The notes: a model not told the origin generated them from the sequence alone. 33,496 bases of DNA from JAZNOL01 sp045580815 (GCA_045580815.1 JAZNOL010000097.1:1-33496); one strand, 5' to 3'; counted from the stretch's first letter, positions 1 through 7,473 are shown. A program made the numbers and translations.

Positions 1-330
1 ATCACAGGAAACTCCACTAACCCCACACGTTTCCAGCATCCTGTTGCAGGTACATACAAAAAAGAATGTATCGAGCAGAATAAAAAATATTTCTCAGTTG
101 CTTCCGGCGGCGGTACAGGACGTACACTCCACCCGGATAACATGGCAGCAGGCCCCGCTTCTTACGGCATGACAGATACAATGGGTCGTATGCACAGCGA
201 TGCTCAGTTTGCAGGTTCTTCATCAGTTCCCGCTCACGTTGAAATGATGGGACTCATCGGCGCAGGTAACAACCCCATGGTTGGTATGACTGTTGCTGTT
301 GCAGTTGCTATCGAAGAAGCAATGAAATAA
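1..330 (+). CDS. GGGtGRT family protein, C-terminal part (5' truncated by window)
   Basis: Frame 1 is open from the first base to the TAA at 328-330, giving the last 109 residues of a protein whose start lies outside the window. The diagnostic stretch S-GGGTGRT-LHPDN is at fragment residues about 38-50. It is followed by a small-residue-rich tail (MAAGPASYG, GLIGAGNNPMVG) ending in EEAMK. I recognise this as the family named after its GGGtGRT motif, whose biochemical function is, to my knowledge, not established; full members are roughly three times this length. A hairpin 65 bases downstream closes the transcription unit. Confidence is high for the family and none is claimed for function. Confidence 0.85.
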   Translation: MTGNSTNPTRFQHPVAGTYKKECIEQNKKYFSVASGGGTGRTLHPDNMAAGPASYGMTDTMGRMHSDAQFAGSSSVPAHVEMMGLIGAGNNPMVGMTVAVAVAIEEAMK

Positions 331-394
331 TCAGAAATTACAAGGGTTTTAAAACTTTTGAAAATTTCCTGAGTTTAAAAACGTAAAATTTTTT

Positions 395-444
395 AGTTGG
401 ACACATCATTTTGAGGTTTTTACTCATGATGTGTCTAACTTTTA
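395..444 (+). terminator. Rho-independent terminator after the GGGtGRT gene
   Basis: Arms 395-409 and 426-440 are complementary over 15 bases with one G-U pair, with a 16-base loop, and run into a short T-tract. The hairpin lies 65 bases after the stop codon of the first gene and before the next ribosome binding site. Confidence 0.7.
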
Positions 445-536
445 AAACATGAATTGTACCGGTTTCCCTGATTAAAACTGTAGAATGCGTTGTCGGTTAG
501 GAGAACTGAAATTCAAATCAAACGTAGGGAGAAAAT

Positions 537-2318
537 GTGCAAATGAAATCTATTAAAAAAACATTGTGTTCATTATTGACAATTTTATTATTGTTATCTG
601 CTATAACTCCTGTTATGGCAAGTGGCGATATAAAAGTAAAAATTGACGGTAAGCAAATTGAATTTGATGTGCCGCCACAAATAATCAAAGACAGAACTAT
701 GGTGCCGCTGAGAGCAATATTTGAAGCTCTTGGGGCAACAGTTGACTGGGACAGTCACACAAGAACCGTAAATTCAACAAAAAATGGTATCAGAATTAGT
801 TTAACGGTAAACTATCCAAGAATGGATGTAAACGGCAAAGATGTAATGCTTGATAGTGCACCGCGTATAGTTGACGGCAGAACCTTGGTGCCGGTTAGAG
901 CTATTTCAGAAGCATTTGGAACAAAGGTTGAGTGGATTAGCAGTGAAAAAACAGTTGTAATAAGCACAACAGGAACTACTGCTGCATCGTCAGATAATAC
1001 AAAAACTGAAATAAATGAAGCCGGAAAAAATCAGAGTGACAATACTTTGGTATATGAGGATTCAAAAGTAAAAATCAACTTTTTGCGAGTTGAAAAAAGC
1101 AAATATGGTGAAAATAAAGTAAAAGTTTTTTGTGATGTTAAAAACAAAACAAATGAACCCTTGAAAATTCAGTGCGATGCATTGAGCCTCAACGGATATT
1201 GCTTTAACTATGTAATTATGAGCGATGATGTTAGTGCAGGTAGCGTTGCTACTGTTGATACAACACTTGAACATTTTGATTTTTCTTTGGTTGATATTAA
1301 TAATATTACATCATTTGGCGGACAATTTCGTATTATAAGTGCAAATAAAAATTTTGATACCTATGATGCAACATTCATGAATAAAAATTTGCATACAAAC
1401 AAAATCGAAAAAAGTTATCCGGCTGTAAGAGGTAAAGAATTGCTCTATTCTGACAACAGAATTAATGTGTATTTTGATTACGCCGAAAATGATGACGAAG
1501 ATTTTGAAGTATATTTAACTGTGCAGAATAAAACTGATGAAACAATTCGTATACAGAATGAAACTGTTGTGATAAACGGTCGTAGTTATGACAATACCAT
1601 AATGTCGGATGATATATTAGCTTATACAACAGGTAATGTAAATGTTACGGTAAAGGATTCGGCTATGAGCTCATCTGTATCAACTGTTGGCGGTGAATTC
1701 AGAATAATAAGCGGAAGCGACTCATTCGAGACATATAGTGCAGTTCTTGGAAATGGTGCTTCATCTGTGAATAATTCATATGCAGACGAAGATGATAGTG
1801 ATGACTATGTTAATAACACTATCGGTACAGAAAGTGCTGCAACAGGTGCAAAAAGACTTGTTGAATATATTGTAGCTAACGGAAAAACAGAAAAAGGCTA
1901 CAAACAAATACAATCTAATAGAAATAATGTAATATCAACAATTACATACAGAAATGACAGCGGTTTGCTGATTTTCCATTCCGATATGGATGCCAACGGT
2001 TCGCAGGTAACAGTTTCTTTTGACTATGATATAGAAAGCGAAAAAGCTGCTTCAAAAATAAGCTTTGGTTTCTTTCCGTCACAGCCGGGATTTTTTACAG
2101 GAACTGCGCCGTTTAATATTTCATCATACACAGCAGATGCAGGCTTAAGCTTTCAGTTTGACAAATCAGCCTTGACTGCACTGGGCATTTCTATGGATGA
2201 TGCAGCGTGTGCTAATCTTGCAAATTCCTCTGTAAAACTTGCTGCTGCAGCCTGGCAGCATTTGATGTTTAGTGAGGCAGGGCTAACTTTACAGGATATT
2301 GGTTTTAGTTCATACTAA
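537..2318 (+). CDS. Secreted stalk-domain (copper amine oxidase N-terminal-like) protein with duplicated domain
   Basis: The 593-residue product starts with a signal peptide (basic MKSIKK, hydrophobic core, likely cleavage near VMASG at residue 29). Residues about 31-145 hold two repeats of the stalk fold often named copper amine oxidase N-terminal domain: DRTMVPLRAIFEALG near 52-66 and DGRTLVPVRAISEAFG near 113-128. Such domains in Clostridia occur on exported, wall-associated proteins and do not imply amine oxidase activity. Residues about 172-281 and 302-405 are two copies of one further domain, each with IMSDD and G-G-x-FRIIS; its function is unknown to me. The last 160 residues match nothing I recognise. 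The start at 537 is GTG, 5 bases after GGAG; ATG at 543 in the same frame is an equally plausible start with longer spacing. Confidence 0.8.
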   Translation: MQMKSIKKTLCSLLTILLLLSAITPVMASGDIKVKIDGKQIEFDVPPQIIKDRTMVPLRAIFEALGATVDWDSHTRTVNSTKNGIRISLTVNYPRMDVNGKDVMLDSAPRIVDGRTLVPVRAISEAFGTKVEWISSEKTVVISTTGTTAASSDNTKTEINEAGKNQSDNTLVYEDSKVKINFLRVEKSKYGENKVKVFCDVKNKTNEPLKIQCDALSLNGYCFNYVIMSDDVSAGSVATVDTTLEHFDFSLVDINNITSFGGQFRIISANKNFDTYDATFMNKNLHTNKIEKSYPAVRGKELLYSDNRINVYFDYAENDDEDFEVYLTVQNKTDETIRIQNETVVINGRSYDNTIMSDDILAYTTGNVNVTVKDSAMSSSVSTVGGEFRIISGSDSFETYSAVLGNGASSVNNSYADEDDSDDYVNNTIGTESAATGAKRLVEYIVANGKTEKGYKQIQSNRNNVISTITYRNDSGLLIFHSDMDANGSQVTVSFDYDIESEKAASKISFGFFPSQPGFFTGTAPFNISSYTADAGLSFQFDKSALTALGISMDDAACANLANSSVKLAAAAWQHLMFSEAGLTLQDIGFSSY

Positions 2319-2403
2319 ACAATATAAATTCCACAATAACTGTTTCTTGTGTTGAACGGATGCAGTTATTGAGGTAAAATGAAATAATAAAAAGGGGTGA
2401 ATA

Positions 2404-2556
2404 ATGATGAAAAAAATTCTGGCACTGTTAATGGCATTATCATTAATGCTTGCATTTACTGCTTGCTCTGACAAAGATATGGAAGATGCAATGACAGATA
2501 AATTAGAAGAAATGACCGAGAAAAATATAAAAGATTTGGAAAAATTATTGGACTAA
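2404..2556 (+). CDS. Small lipoprotein, 50 residues
   Basis: ATG at 2404 (second ATG at 2407) follows a strong AGGGGTGA site at about 2392-2399. The peptide starts MMKKILALLMALSLML and has a lipobox-like F-T-A-C ending at residue 21, so the predicted mature form is a lipid-anchored peptide of about 30 residues. That mature part is highly charged and probably helical (SDKDMEDAM, KLEEMTEKN, LEKLLD). It lies 85 bases after the stalk-domain gene, with a 9-base-stem hairpin (2334-2342 / 2363-2371) between them, and is followed by a terminator, so it may share the upstream transcript. No function can be assigned. The signal sequence and ribosome binding site make it a credible gene despite its size. 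Confidence 0.72.
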   Translation: MMKKILALLMALSLMLAFTACSDKDMEDAMTDKLEEMTEKNIKDLEKLLD

Positions 2557-2579
2557 ACTGGTCATCATAAATTACACAA

Positions 2580-2617
2580 AAAAGAGTTCTGCTTTAGCAA
2601 TGGAGCAGAACTCTTTT
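2580..2617. terminator. Strong intrinsic terminator
   Basis: Arms 2580-2593 and 2604-2617 are perfectly complementary over 14 bases with a 10-base loop. The arms end in T-rich sequence on the plus strand and A-rich sequence at the 5' side, so it could act in both directions. It follows the small lipoprotein gene by 23 bases. Confidence 0.8.
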
Positions 2618-2625
2618 GTTGTATA

Positions 2626-2680
2626 GAGAAGTCTGACGAAGGAGGACTTCTCAAGAAAACCACCAGCAGTGCTGGCGGTT
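2626..2680. repeat. Two short intergenic hairpins
   Basis: The first hairpin pairs 2626-2633 with 2645-2652 (GAGAAGTC/GACTTCTC). The second, at about 2657-2680, pairs AACCACCAGC with GCTGGCGGTT with one mismatch. Neither has a T-tract, and no reading frame with a ribosome binding site covers them. They belong to a hairpin-dense gene-free stretch, 2557-3150. Confidence 0.5.
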
Positions 2681-2702
2681 CAAAAAAGCTTTAGCTATGC
2701 AA

Positions 2703-2844
2703 GGTTGAGCCTTCCCCTTGAGGGGAAGGTGGGTTTTGCGGAGCAAAACTCGGATGAGGTGTAAATATAGGAGTATTATCGCTATAAACACCTCATCAGT
2801 CTCGCTTTCGCTCGACAGCTTCCCCTCAAGGGGAAGCCTAAACC
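2703..2844. repeat. Palindromic intergenic repeat (MITE-like), copy 1
   Basis: The element is bounded by inverted arms GGTTGAGCCTTCCCC and GGGGAAGCCTAAACC. Each arm contains its own palindrome, TTCCCCTTGAGGGGAA. Inside, 2753-2762 (GATGAGGTGT) pairs with 2788-2797, and there is a GTTTTGC-GGA-GCAAAAC hairpin near 2734-2750. The core after the left arm (GCGGAG...ACTCGGATGAGGTG) recurs in the second copy at 33189-33350. No coding capacity is seen. The nested symmetry and multiple copies suggest a non-autonomous mobile or REP-like repeat; no transposase is present to say which family would move it. Confidence 0.8.
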
Positions 2845-2939
2845 ACTAAATTTTTGGCGGTAGTGCAAATGATGCAAGAGAAATTAATTCGATGAGCATA
2901 TGGGCTCTGCAGGCAAAATGCTCCAAGTGGCAGTGCAAG

Positions 2940-2958
2940 CCACCGGCACGGCCGGTGG
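2940..2958. repeat. GC-rich short hairpin in gene-free region
   Basis: CCACCGGC (2940-2947) and GCCGGTGG (2951-2958) pair perfectly around a 3-base loop, in sequence otherwise AT-rich. It lacks a T-tract, so it is not an obvious terminator. Between it and copy 1 of the palindromic repeat (2845-2939) I see no gene. Confidence 0.5.
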
Positions 2959-3047
2959 TCATGACTGTTGATTATAATTGTTGTAGTTGCATGGAATTAT
3001 AAAGATGCCTATTCATAATAAGTTATTTACAAAAAAATCAATAATAA

Positions 3048-3080
3048 AACGCACCAAAGATTTTTCTTCTTCAGTGCGTT
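3048..3080 (-). terminator. Terminator of the minus-strand membrane-protein gene
   Basis: Read on the minus strand, AACGCAC at the 3080 end pairs with GTGCGTT at the 3048 end, extended inward by a further six pairs including G-U pairs, and is followed by TTATTATTG. It lies 70 bases past the stop codon of the gene at 3151-4362. Confidence 0.7.
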
Positions 3081-3150
3081 AGTTTTAGTGCTTTGTTATT
3101 TCAAACATAAAGTGCATTGCGATATAGCTGTTTTCTTATTTATTCTTTTA

Positions 3151-4362
3151 CTATTTCTGCTTTCCGGAGGAAGGTGCCTTTTTGATTTCATCAAGTTTCG
3201 TCTTTTGTTCGTAAAGAGATGTTTTAAAATCCGCAATATTTTTTTTGATTTGTTGCATTAATCTTAGATAAATAAAAAGGGAAATGCCCAAAATTGCGAA
3301 GATAAATACACATAAAGTAAATATTAATTTTGTGTTCACAACACATAACATAGGAATTGCCAAAAAGCCAAATACCACTTCAAAGATTGCATAATTTGTC
3401 TTTACAGATTCAGAACGGGCTTCTAAATGTGCTATTTGCTCTTTTAAGTATTGTATCTCTTTTTCTACTTCAGTTTTTTTTGCTGATGGAGAATTTTTAT
3501 TATATTCCTTTGTTCTTGATTTTGCTGTTTCAAGCTCTTTTTCGTGATAGACAATCGACTTCTGAGAATTGTTACATCCTTTTAACCATTGTTTAATAGT
3601 TTGGCATTCATTCCAAGATAATCCTTTCCCGTTAGCATTATTCAACAACATATTTGCTGCAACTGTTAAAGAACTTAATGAGCCTTCTTGCGAAAGACTG
3701 AAAATGGTTGAATTTTCCAATTCGTCTAATGCTTTGCCATTTTTACAGTTTAATTCTAAAGTATTCCCCGAAAGGTATACGGATATATTAGGATCATTTT
3801 TTGCAGCAGTTTTTAAACTATCGTCAAGAATGATTTTATCTATTGGAGCGTATGTATTTTTGGGTCCATAATTTAAAGAGTAAGTTCCGTTTTTGTGAGA
3901 TAATATAGAAGTGGATTCTTTTTCGAAATTAAAGTTTCCGGTAGTTACACCACCAATTGTTACACCTGTGTATGTGAGTTCGGATGGGTTATATTTTAAA
4001 TTGAAATCCATGTTAGGAACTATATTAAGAGAATGAAAAACATATTTGCTACGTGAGTGTACATATAATGAGCATGTTTTTTTGTCATAGTTTGCATCTT
4101 TGCTTAGAGCCGATGAGAAATATAATTTGGGAATACTATAAATAAATAGAAAGCATCCGCCAGAAAAAATGGTCCAGCCCATAATTGTTGCAAACAAAAT
4201 TCCGGAAGGATAATCTTTGCTGGGTAATCCCCAAATTACATATATCAACATTCCCAAAAGCATTAACAGACCGCTTACCCCCATTTTGGTACAACCAAAT
4301 CCGAAACCAATTATTATAGCCATAAAAATAAATAAAAATAAAAATATAGCATATAGCGGCAT
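3151..4362 (-). CDS. Unrecognised membrane protein with coiled coil
   Basis: I do not recognise this 403-residue protein. Three hydrophobic segments lie near the N-terminus (about residues 3-23, 30-46, 55-78). A polar domain of about 190 residues follows, containing a glycine- and threonine-rich patch near 131-143. Then comes a charged heptad-like helix (about 270-322, EKELETAKSRTKEY..., EIQYLKEQIAHLEAR), two more membrane segments (about 326-344 and 346-367) and a short basic C-terminal helix. The start at 4362 has AGAAAGGA upstream with good spacing. It is a single-gene unit on the minus strand among plus-strand genes, with its own terminator, and its base composition is more AT-rich than the housekeeping block, so recent acquisition is possible. 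A bacterial sensor or envelope role is conceivable but unsupported. Confidence 0.7.
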   Translation of the reverse strand: MPLYAIFLFLFIFMAIIIGFGFGCTKMGVSGLLMLLGMLIYVIWGLPSKDYPSGILFATIMGWTIFSGGCFLFIYSIPKLYFSSALSKDANYDKKTCSLYVHSRSKYVFHSLNIVPNMDFNLKYNPSELTYTGVTIGGVTTGNFNFEKESTSILSHKNGTYSLNYGPKNTYAPIDKIILDDSLKTAAKNDPNISVYLSGNTLELNCKNGKALDELENSTIFSLSQEGSLSSLTVAANMLLNNANGKGLSWNECQTIKQWLKGCNNSQKSIVYHEKELETAKSRTKEYNKNSPSAKKTEVEKEIQYLKEQIAHLEARSESVKTNYAIFEVVFGFLAIPMLCVVNTKLIFTLCVFIFAILGISLFIYLRLMQQIKKNIADFKTSLYEQKTKLDEIKKAPSSGKQK

Positions 4363-4429
4363 ACAAACATTCCTTTCTGTATGTATTTAATTTTTATTTA
4401 ACTTAAAATTTTACTCCTTTCTAAATTCT

Positions 4430-4473
4430 CACGCAAATAAAAAATGCGTGGCAACGTAAAATCGTACCACGCA
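4430..4473 (-). promoter_or_regulatory. Terminator-like hairpin with an alternative pairing, upstream of the minus-strand gene
   Basis: On the minus strand, TGCGTGG (4473-4467) pairs with CCACGCA (4451-4445) and is followed by T6 (4444-4439), which is terminator-like. The same CCACGCA segment can instead pair with TGCGTG at 4435-4430, placing the T-tract in a loop. It lies about 70 bases before the start codon of the 3151-4362 gene. It may be a leader attenuator or simply the end of a short minus-strand transcript. I found no convincing promoter just upstream, so the role stays open. The rest of 4474-4720 shows no gene. Confidence 0.4.
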
Positions 4474-4724
4474 CTAAAAACGAGGCTTGATTTCATGTCA
4501 CCACAACAATAATCTCAATATATGAATATTACACAACCATACCATATAAAGCCTGCATTTTTAACAAACACAAAATGGTCGTATAATATCTTTTATAGAC
4601 AACGCAAAAAAAGATATTTGTGAAAATATCCGTAAATTGTTATTGAAATTATTATTGTGGTAATTGCATTATACCACATTTTAATTATCAAATCAATACT
4701 TTTTTGATTTTTTTGATGAGAAAA

Positions 4725-4753
4725 TTGACAAATCACAAAAAATATGTTATAGT
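4725..4753 (+). promoter_or_regulatory. Sigma-A promoter for the zinc-ribbon surface protein
   Basis: TTGACA at 4725-4730 and TATAGT at 4748-4753 are separated by 17 bases. The predicted start of transcription near 4760 leaves a leader of about 43 bases before the ATG at 4803. Confidence 0.75.
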
Positions 4754-4802
4754 TTAATATTATCACAGAAAAATTTTGCTTAAATAAAAGGTGAGGATTT
4801 AT

Positions 4803-5717
4803 ATGTGGAAATGTCAAAACTGCGGAGCTGATAATCAGGGGGATATTTGCAGTGTTTGCGGAGTGAAAAATCCGGAATTAACAGTGCAAAGAAGCAACAA
4901 CTACTGTGCTAAATGCGGCAGTAAAATAGATGCAAGCATAGGATATTGCCAATTTTGTAATCCGGGCGTTATCAAGCCGACAGAAAAATCATCAAAAAAA
5001 CTGGTTGCTGTTTTGATAAGTGCAATTGCGGTACTGATTGTATTATTAGTGATTCTTTGCTGTTTCTTTATGATTAATCAAAACAGTAATGATGAAAACT
5101 ACGTTGAACCGCAAAACGTTGCAGAGGAAACTGTTGAGACAGAGCCGGACGTGCCGTTGGACGGCGATGATTACGATGAGCCGGAACCGTACGAACCTCA
5201 GAAACCGGGCAAACCTGATGAGGCGACAGATATAACATTTATAAACAACAATCATTGGGTTGGTTTCCCCGGCGGATTTGGCTTTGCATACGGTGTCACA
5301 AGTCTGAATACAAATCCTACATACGGACGAAGCACGGAGAATTTGTATTATTGCGATATTCCTGATAATTTTATGTATTTAGAAACCGTAGGAAGCGGAA
5401 ACAACATAACCAAAAGCTATGCGCCTACAAATCAGACGGCGCTTATGCAGCTTGTTGTGCAGGAAAATACAGCGGGTGACGATGTTACAACCGTAAAAAA
5501 TCGTTTTTGGACGGACGTAGGCGGTACTGTAACTTATTCTCCGTCAGGTGATGACTGGTTTGCGATGTCCATTGAAAACGGTGATGATTGTTACTACATA
5601 AAAGGATTTGTTGACGATTATATCCGTGAGTTTATTTTTTGTTTTCCAAAAGAGTATATGGATGTTTACAGCGGATATGTTGAGCATATAGAAGATAATT
5701 ACAAAACGATTGATTAA
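4803..5717 (+). CDS. Double zinc-ribbon, single-pass membrane protein with extracytoplasmic domain
   Basis: The product has 304 residues. Two treble-clef zinc ribbons come first: C4-x2-C7 with C16-x2-C19, and C35-x2-C38 with C49-x2-C52. A lysine-rich turn leads into a transmembrane helix at about 67-91. Next is a Pro/Glu/Asp-rich linker (about 98-140) and a C-terminal domain of about 165 residues with many aromatic residues, predicted outside the cell. This zinc-ribbon plus one-helix layout is common in Clostridia, but I do not recognise the outer domain. The start is taken at ATG 4803 because AAAGGTGAGG ends 7 bases upstream; the in-frame GTG at 4791 lies inside that site. It has its own promoter and appears monocistronic. 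Confidence 0.8.
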   Translation: MWKCQNCGADNQGDICSVCGVKNPELTVQRSNNYCAKCGSKIDASIGYCQFCNPGVIKPTEKSSKKLVAVLISAIAVLIVLLVILCCFFMINQNSNDENYVEPQNVAEETVETEPDVPLDGDDYDEPEPYEPQKPGKPDEATDITFINNNHWVGFPGGFGFAYGVTSLNTNPTYGRSTENLYYCDIPDNFMYLETVGSGNNITKSYAPTNQTALMQLVVQENTAGDDVTTVKNRFWTDVGGTVTYSPSGDDWFAMSIENGDDCYYIKGFVDDYIREFIFCFPKEYMDVYSGYVEHIEDNYKTID

Positions 5718-5731
5718 TACGGGAAATTTGC

Positions 5732-5760
5732 TTGACAAGAAGTTGAAAATATGCTATAAT
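5732..5760 (+). promoter_or_regulatory. Consensus sigma-A promoter for icd
   Basis: TTGACA (5732-5737), 17-base spacer, TATAAT (5755-5760): both hexamers are perfect. Transcription would start near 5767, giving a leader of about 44 bases. Confidence 0.85.
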
Positions 5761-5810
5761 AATGTACAATATTGTCATAATATACAGATGTTTTGAAGGG
5801 AGATATTTTC

Positions 5811-7028
5811 ATGGCAGACAAAATTAAAATGAAAACGCCGCTTGTTGAAATGGACGGCGACGAAATGACCAGAGTTATCTGGAAAATGATTAAGGATATT
5901 CTTATTCTTCCTTATGTTGACCTTAAAACCGAGTATTACGATTTAGGGTTAGAGTACAGAAACGAAACTAACGACCAGGTTACTTTCGATTCGGCGGAGG
6001 CTACAAAAAAATATGGCGTTGCTGTTAAATGTGCAACAATCACACCTAACGCCGACAGAGTTAAAGAATATAATCTTAAAGAAATGTGGAAATCACCCAA
6101 CGGCACAATCCGTGCTATTTTGGACGGTACTGTTTTCCGCACACCGATTATTGTAAAGGGTATCACACCGTTTATTCCCACATGGACAAAACCTATTACA
6201 ATTGCCCGTCATGCTTACGGTGACGTTTACAAAAACACCGAGATGCAGGTTCCTGCGGGCAGCAAATGTGAGATTGTATGCACAGATAAAGACGGAAATG
6301 AAACACGTCAGCTTATTCATCAGTTTGACGAGTCTTCGTCCGGTATTATTCAGGGCTTGCACAATATTGATAAGTCGATTGCAAGCTTTGCAAGAAGCTG
6401 TTTCAACTTTGCTCTTGATACAAAACAGAGCATCTGGTTTGCAACAAAAGATACAATTTCAAAACAGTATGACCACCGTTTCAAAGATATTTTTGCCGAA
6501 ATTTTTGAGGCTGAATACAAAGAAAAATTTGATGCGGCAGGTATCGAATATTTCTATACACTCATTGACGATGCCGTTGCACGTGTTGTGCGTTCCGATG
6601 GTGGATATATATGGGCGTGCAAAAACTATGACGGTGACGTAATGAGCGATATGGTTGCTACAGCATACGGTAGTCTTGCTATGATGACATCTGTGCTTGT
6701 TTCACCGGATGGTGTTTATGAATACGAAGCAGCACACGGCACTGTTCAGCGTCATTATTACAAACATCTTAAAGGTGAAAAAACCTCTACAAACAGCGTT
6801 GCAACTTTGTTTGCATGGACAGGTGCTCTCCGCAAAAGAGGCGAGCTTGATAACACTCCTGAGCTTTGCGAGTTTGCAGACAAACTTGAAAAAGCAACAC
6901 TCACAACAATTGAAGAAGGCGTGATGACAGGCGATCTCGCTCTGCTTTCAACACTTGAAAACAAGAAAAAGGTTGATACTGAAGAATTTCTTAAAGAAAT
7001 TGACCTGAGACTGAAAAAGTTAATATAA
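5811..7028 (+). CDS. icd: NADP-dependent isocitrate dehydrogenase
   Basis: This enzyme converts isocitrate to 2-oxoglutarate with reduction of NADP in the cytoplasm, supplying 2-oxoglutarate for glutamate and NADPH for biosynthesis. The 405-residue product is of the type shared with eukaryotic NADP-IDH: it opens with the family pattern VEMDGDEMTRVIW, has the substrate-loop region CATITPN...KSPNGTIR near residues 75-105, DDAVARVVRSDGGYIWACKNYDGDV near 250-275 (metal-binding aspartates), and the nucleotide-binding EAAHGTVQRHY near 305-315. The start is ATG 5811, after GAAGGGAG; the earlier in-frame TTG at 5793 overlaps that site. It sits alone between a perfect promoter and a strong terminator. 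No other TCA-cycle gene is in the window. Confidence 0.95.
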   Translation: MADKIKMKTPLVEMDGDEMTRVIWKMIKDILILPYVDLKTEYYDLGLEYRNETNDQVTFDSAEATKKYGVAVKCATITPNADRVKEYNLKEMWKSPNGTIRAILDGTVFRTPIIVKGITPFIPTWTKPITIARHAYGDVYKNTEMQVPAGSKCEIVCTDKDGNETRQLIHQFDESSSGIIQGLHNIDKSIASFARSCFNFALDTKQSIWFATKDTISKQYDHRFKDIFAEIFEAEYKEKFDAAGIEYFYTLIDDAVARVVRSDGGYIWACKNYDGDVMSDMVATAYGSLAMMTSVLVSPDGVYEYEAAHGTVQRHYYKHLKGEKTSTNSVATLFAWTGALRKRGELDNTPELCEFADKLEKATLTTIEEGVMTGDLALLSTLENKKKVDTEEFLKEIDLRLKKLI

Positions 7029-7034
7029 AAACAA

Positions 7035-7064
7035 AGGACTGTCTCATATTAATGAGACAGTCCT
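7035..7064. terminator. Bidirectional terminator between icd and acpP
   Basis: Arms 7035-7047 and 7052-7064 form a perfect 13-base stem with a 4-base loop. A-rich sequence lies on the icd side and T-rich sequence on the other, so it can end both convergent transcripts. It is 6 bases past the icd stop and 15 bases from the acpP stop. Confidence 0.88.
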
Positions 7065-7078
7065 GATTTATTATTTGA

Positions 7079-7312
7079 TTAATATTCGTCGGTAAGCTCA
7101 CTTATGTACGTGGCAATATCACGTACGGTTTTAAGGGATGCAAGTTCGTCATCCGATACCTGGATATCAAACTCATCTTCAAGTGCCATTGCAAGGTCAA
7201 CAAGGTCAAGAGAATCTATACCTAAATCTTCAGAAATTGACATATTGGGAGTTACTTCTGATTCATCAAGTGACAGGGCATCTGCAATTATTTGTCTGAT
7301 TTTTTCCATCAT
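7079..7312 (-). CDS. acpP: Acyl carrier protein
   Basis: This is the 77-residue carrier that holds growing fatty acyl chains on a 4'-phosphopantetheine arm. The attachment serine is in the DSLDLVDL motif (GIDSLDLVD, near residues 32-40), and the protein is acidic and four-helix-like, as the family requires. It is encoded on the minus strand away from any fatty-acid synthesis genes, so it could serve another acyl pathway, though sequence and length fit the housekeeping AcpP. Two adjacent ATG codons (7312 and 7309) are possible starts; the nearest AAAGGA lies 13 or more bases upstream, further than usual. A perfect promoter drives it about 50 bases upstream. Confidence 0.9.
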   Translation of the reverse strand: MMEKIRQIIADALSLDESEVTPNMSISEDLGIDSLDLVDLAMALEDEFDIQVSDDELASLKTVRDIATYISELTDEY

Positions 7313-7363
7313 TGTATTTTCATTTTCCTTTCCAGTGAAATATGTCCTGCATAGTGCTATAAT

Positions 7364-7392
7364 ATTATAATATATGTTATTCGAAATGTCAA
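7364..7392 (-). promoter_or_regulatory. Consensus sigma-A promoter for acpP
   Basis: On the minus strand TTGACA (7392-7387), 17-base spacer, TATAAT (7369-7364). It faces away from the dprA promoter 52 bases further along. Confidence 0.85.
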
Positions 7393-7444
7393 GATGCTTT
7401 GGTAATGAAAAATGCTGAAAATATTAATGTTTTTTGTTAAATTC

Positions 7445-7473
7445 TTGACATAAATGCATAATAGTGATATAAT
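7445..7473 (+). promoter_or_regulatory. Consensus sigma-A promoter for dprA
   Basis: TTGACA (7445-7450), 17-base spacer, TATAAT (7468-7473). The start codon at 7492 follows within 20 bases, so the 5' leader would be very short (about 12 bases), yet it still contains part of the GGTGAG site. Confidence 0.75.

Noticed and set aside
2334..2371. Terminator between the stalk-domain gene and the lipoprotein gene
   Set aside because: There is a 9-base stem, but the loop is 20 bases and no T-tract follows, so termination is not supported.
2626..2960. CRISPR array
   Set aside because: The repeats are palindromic, few, unequal and unevenly spaced; no cas genes are present.
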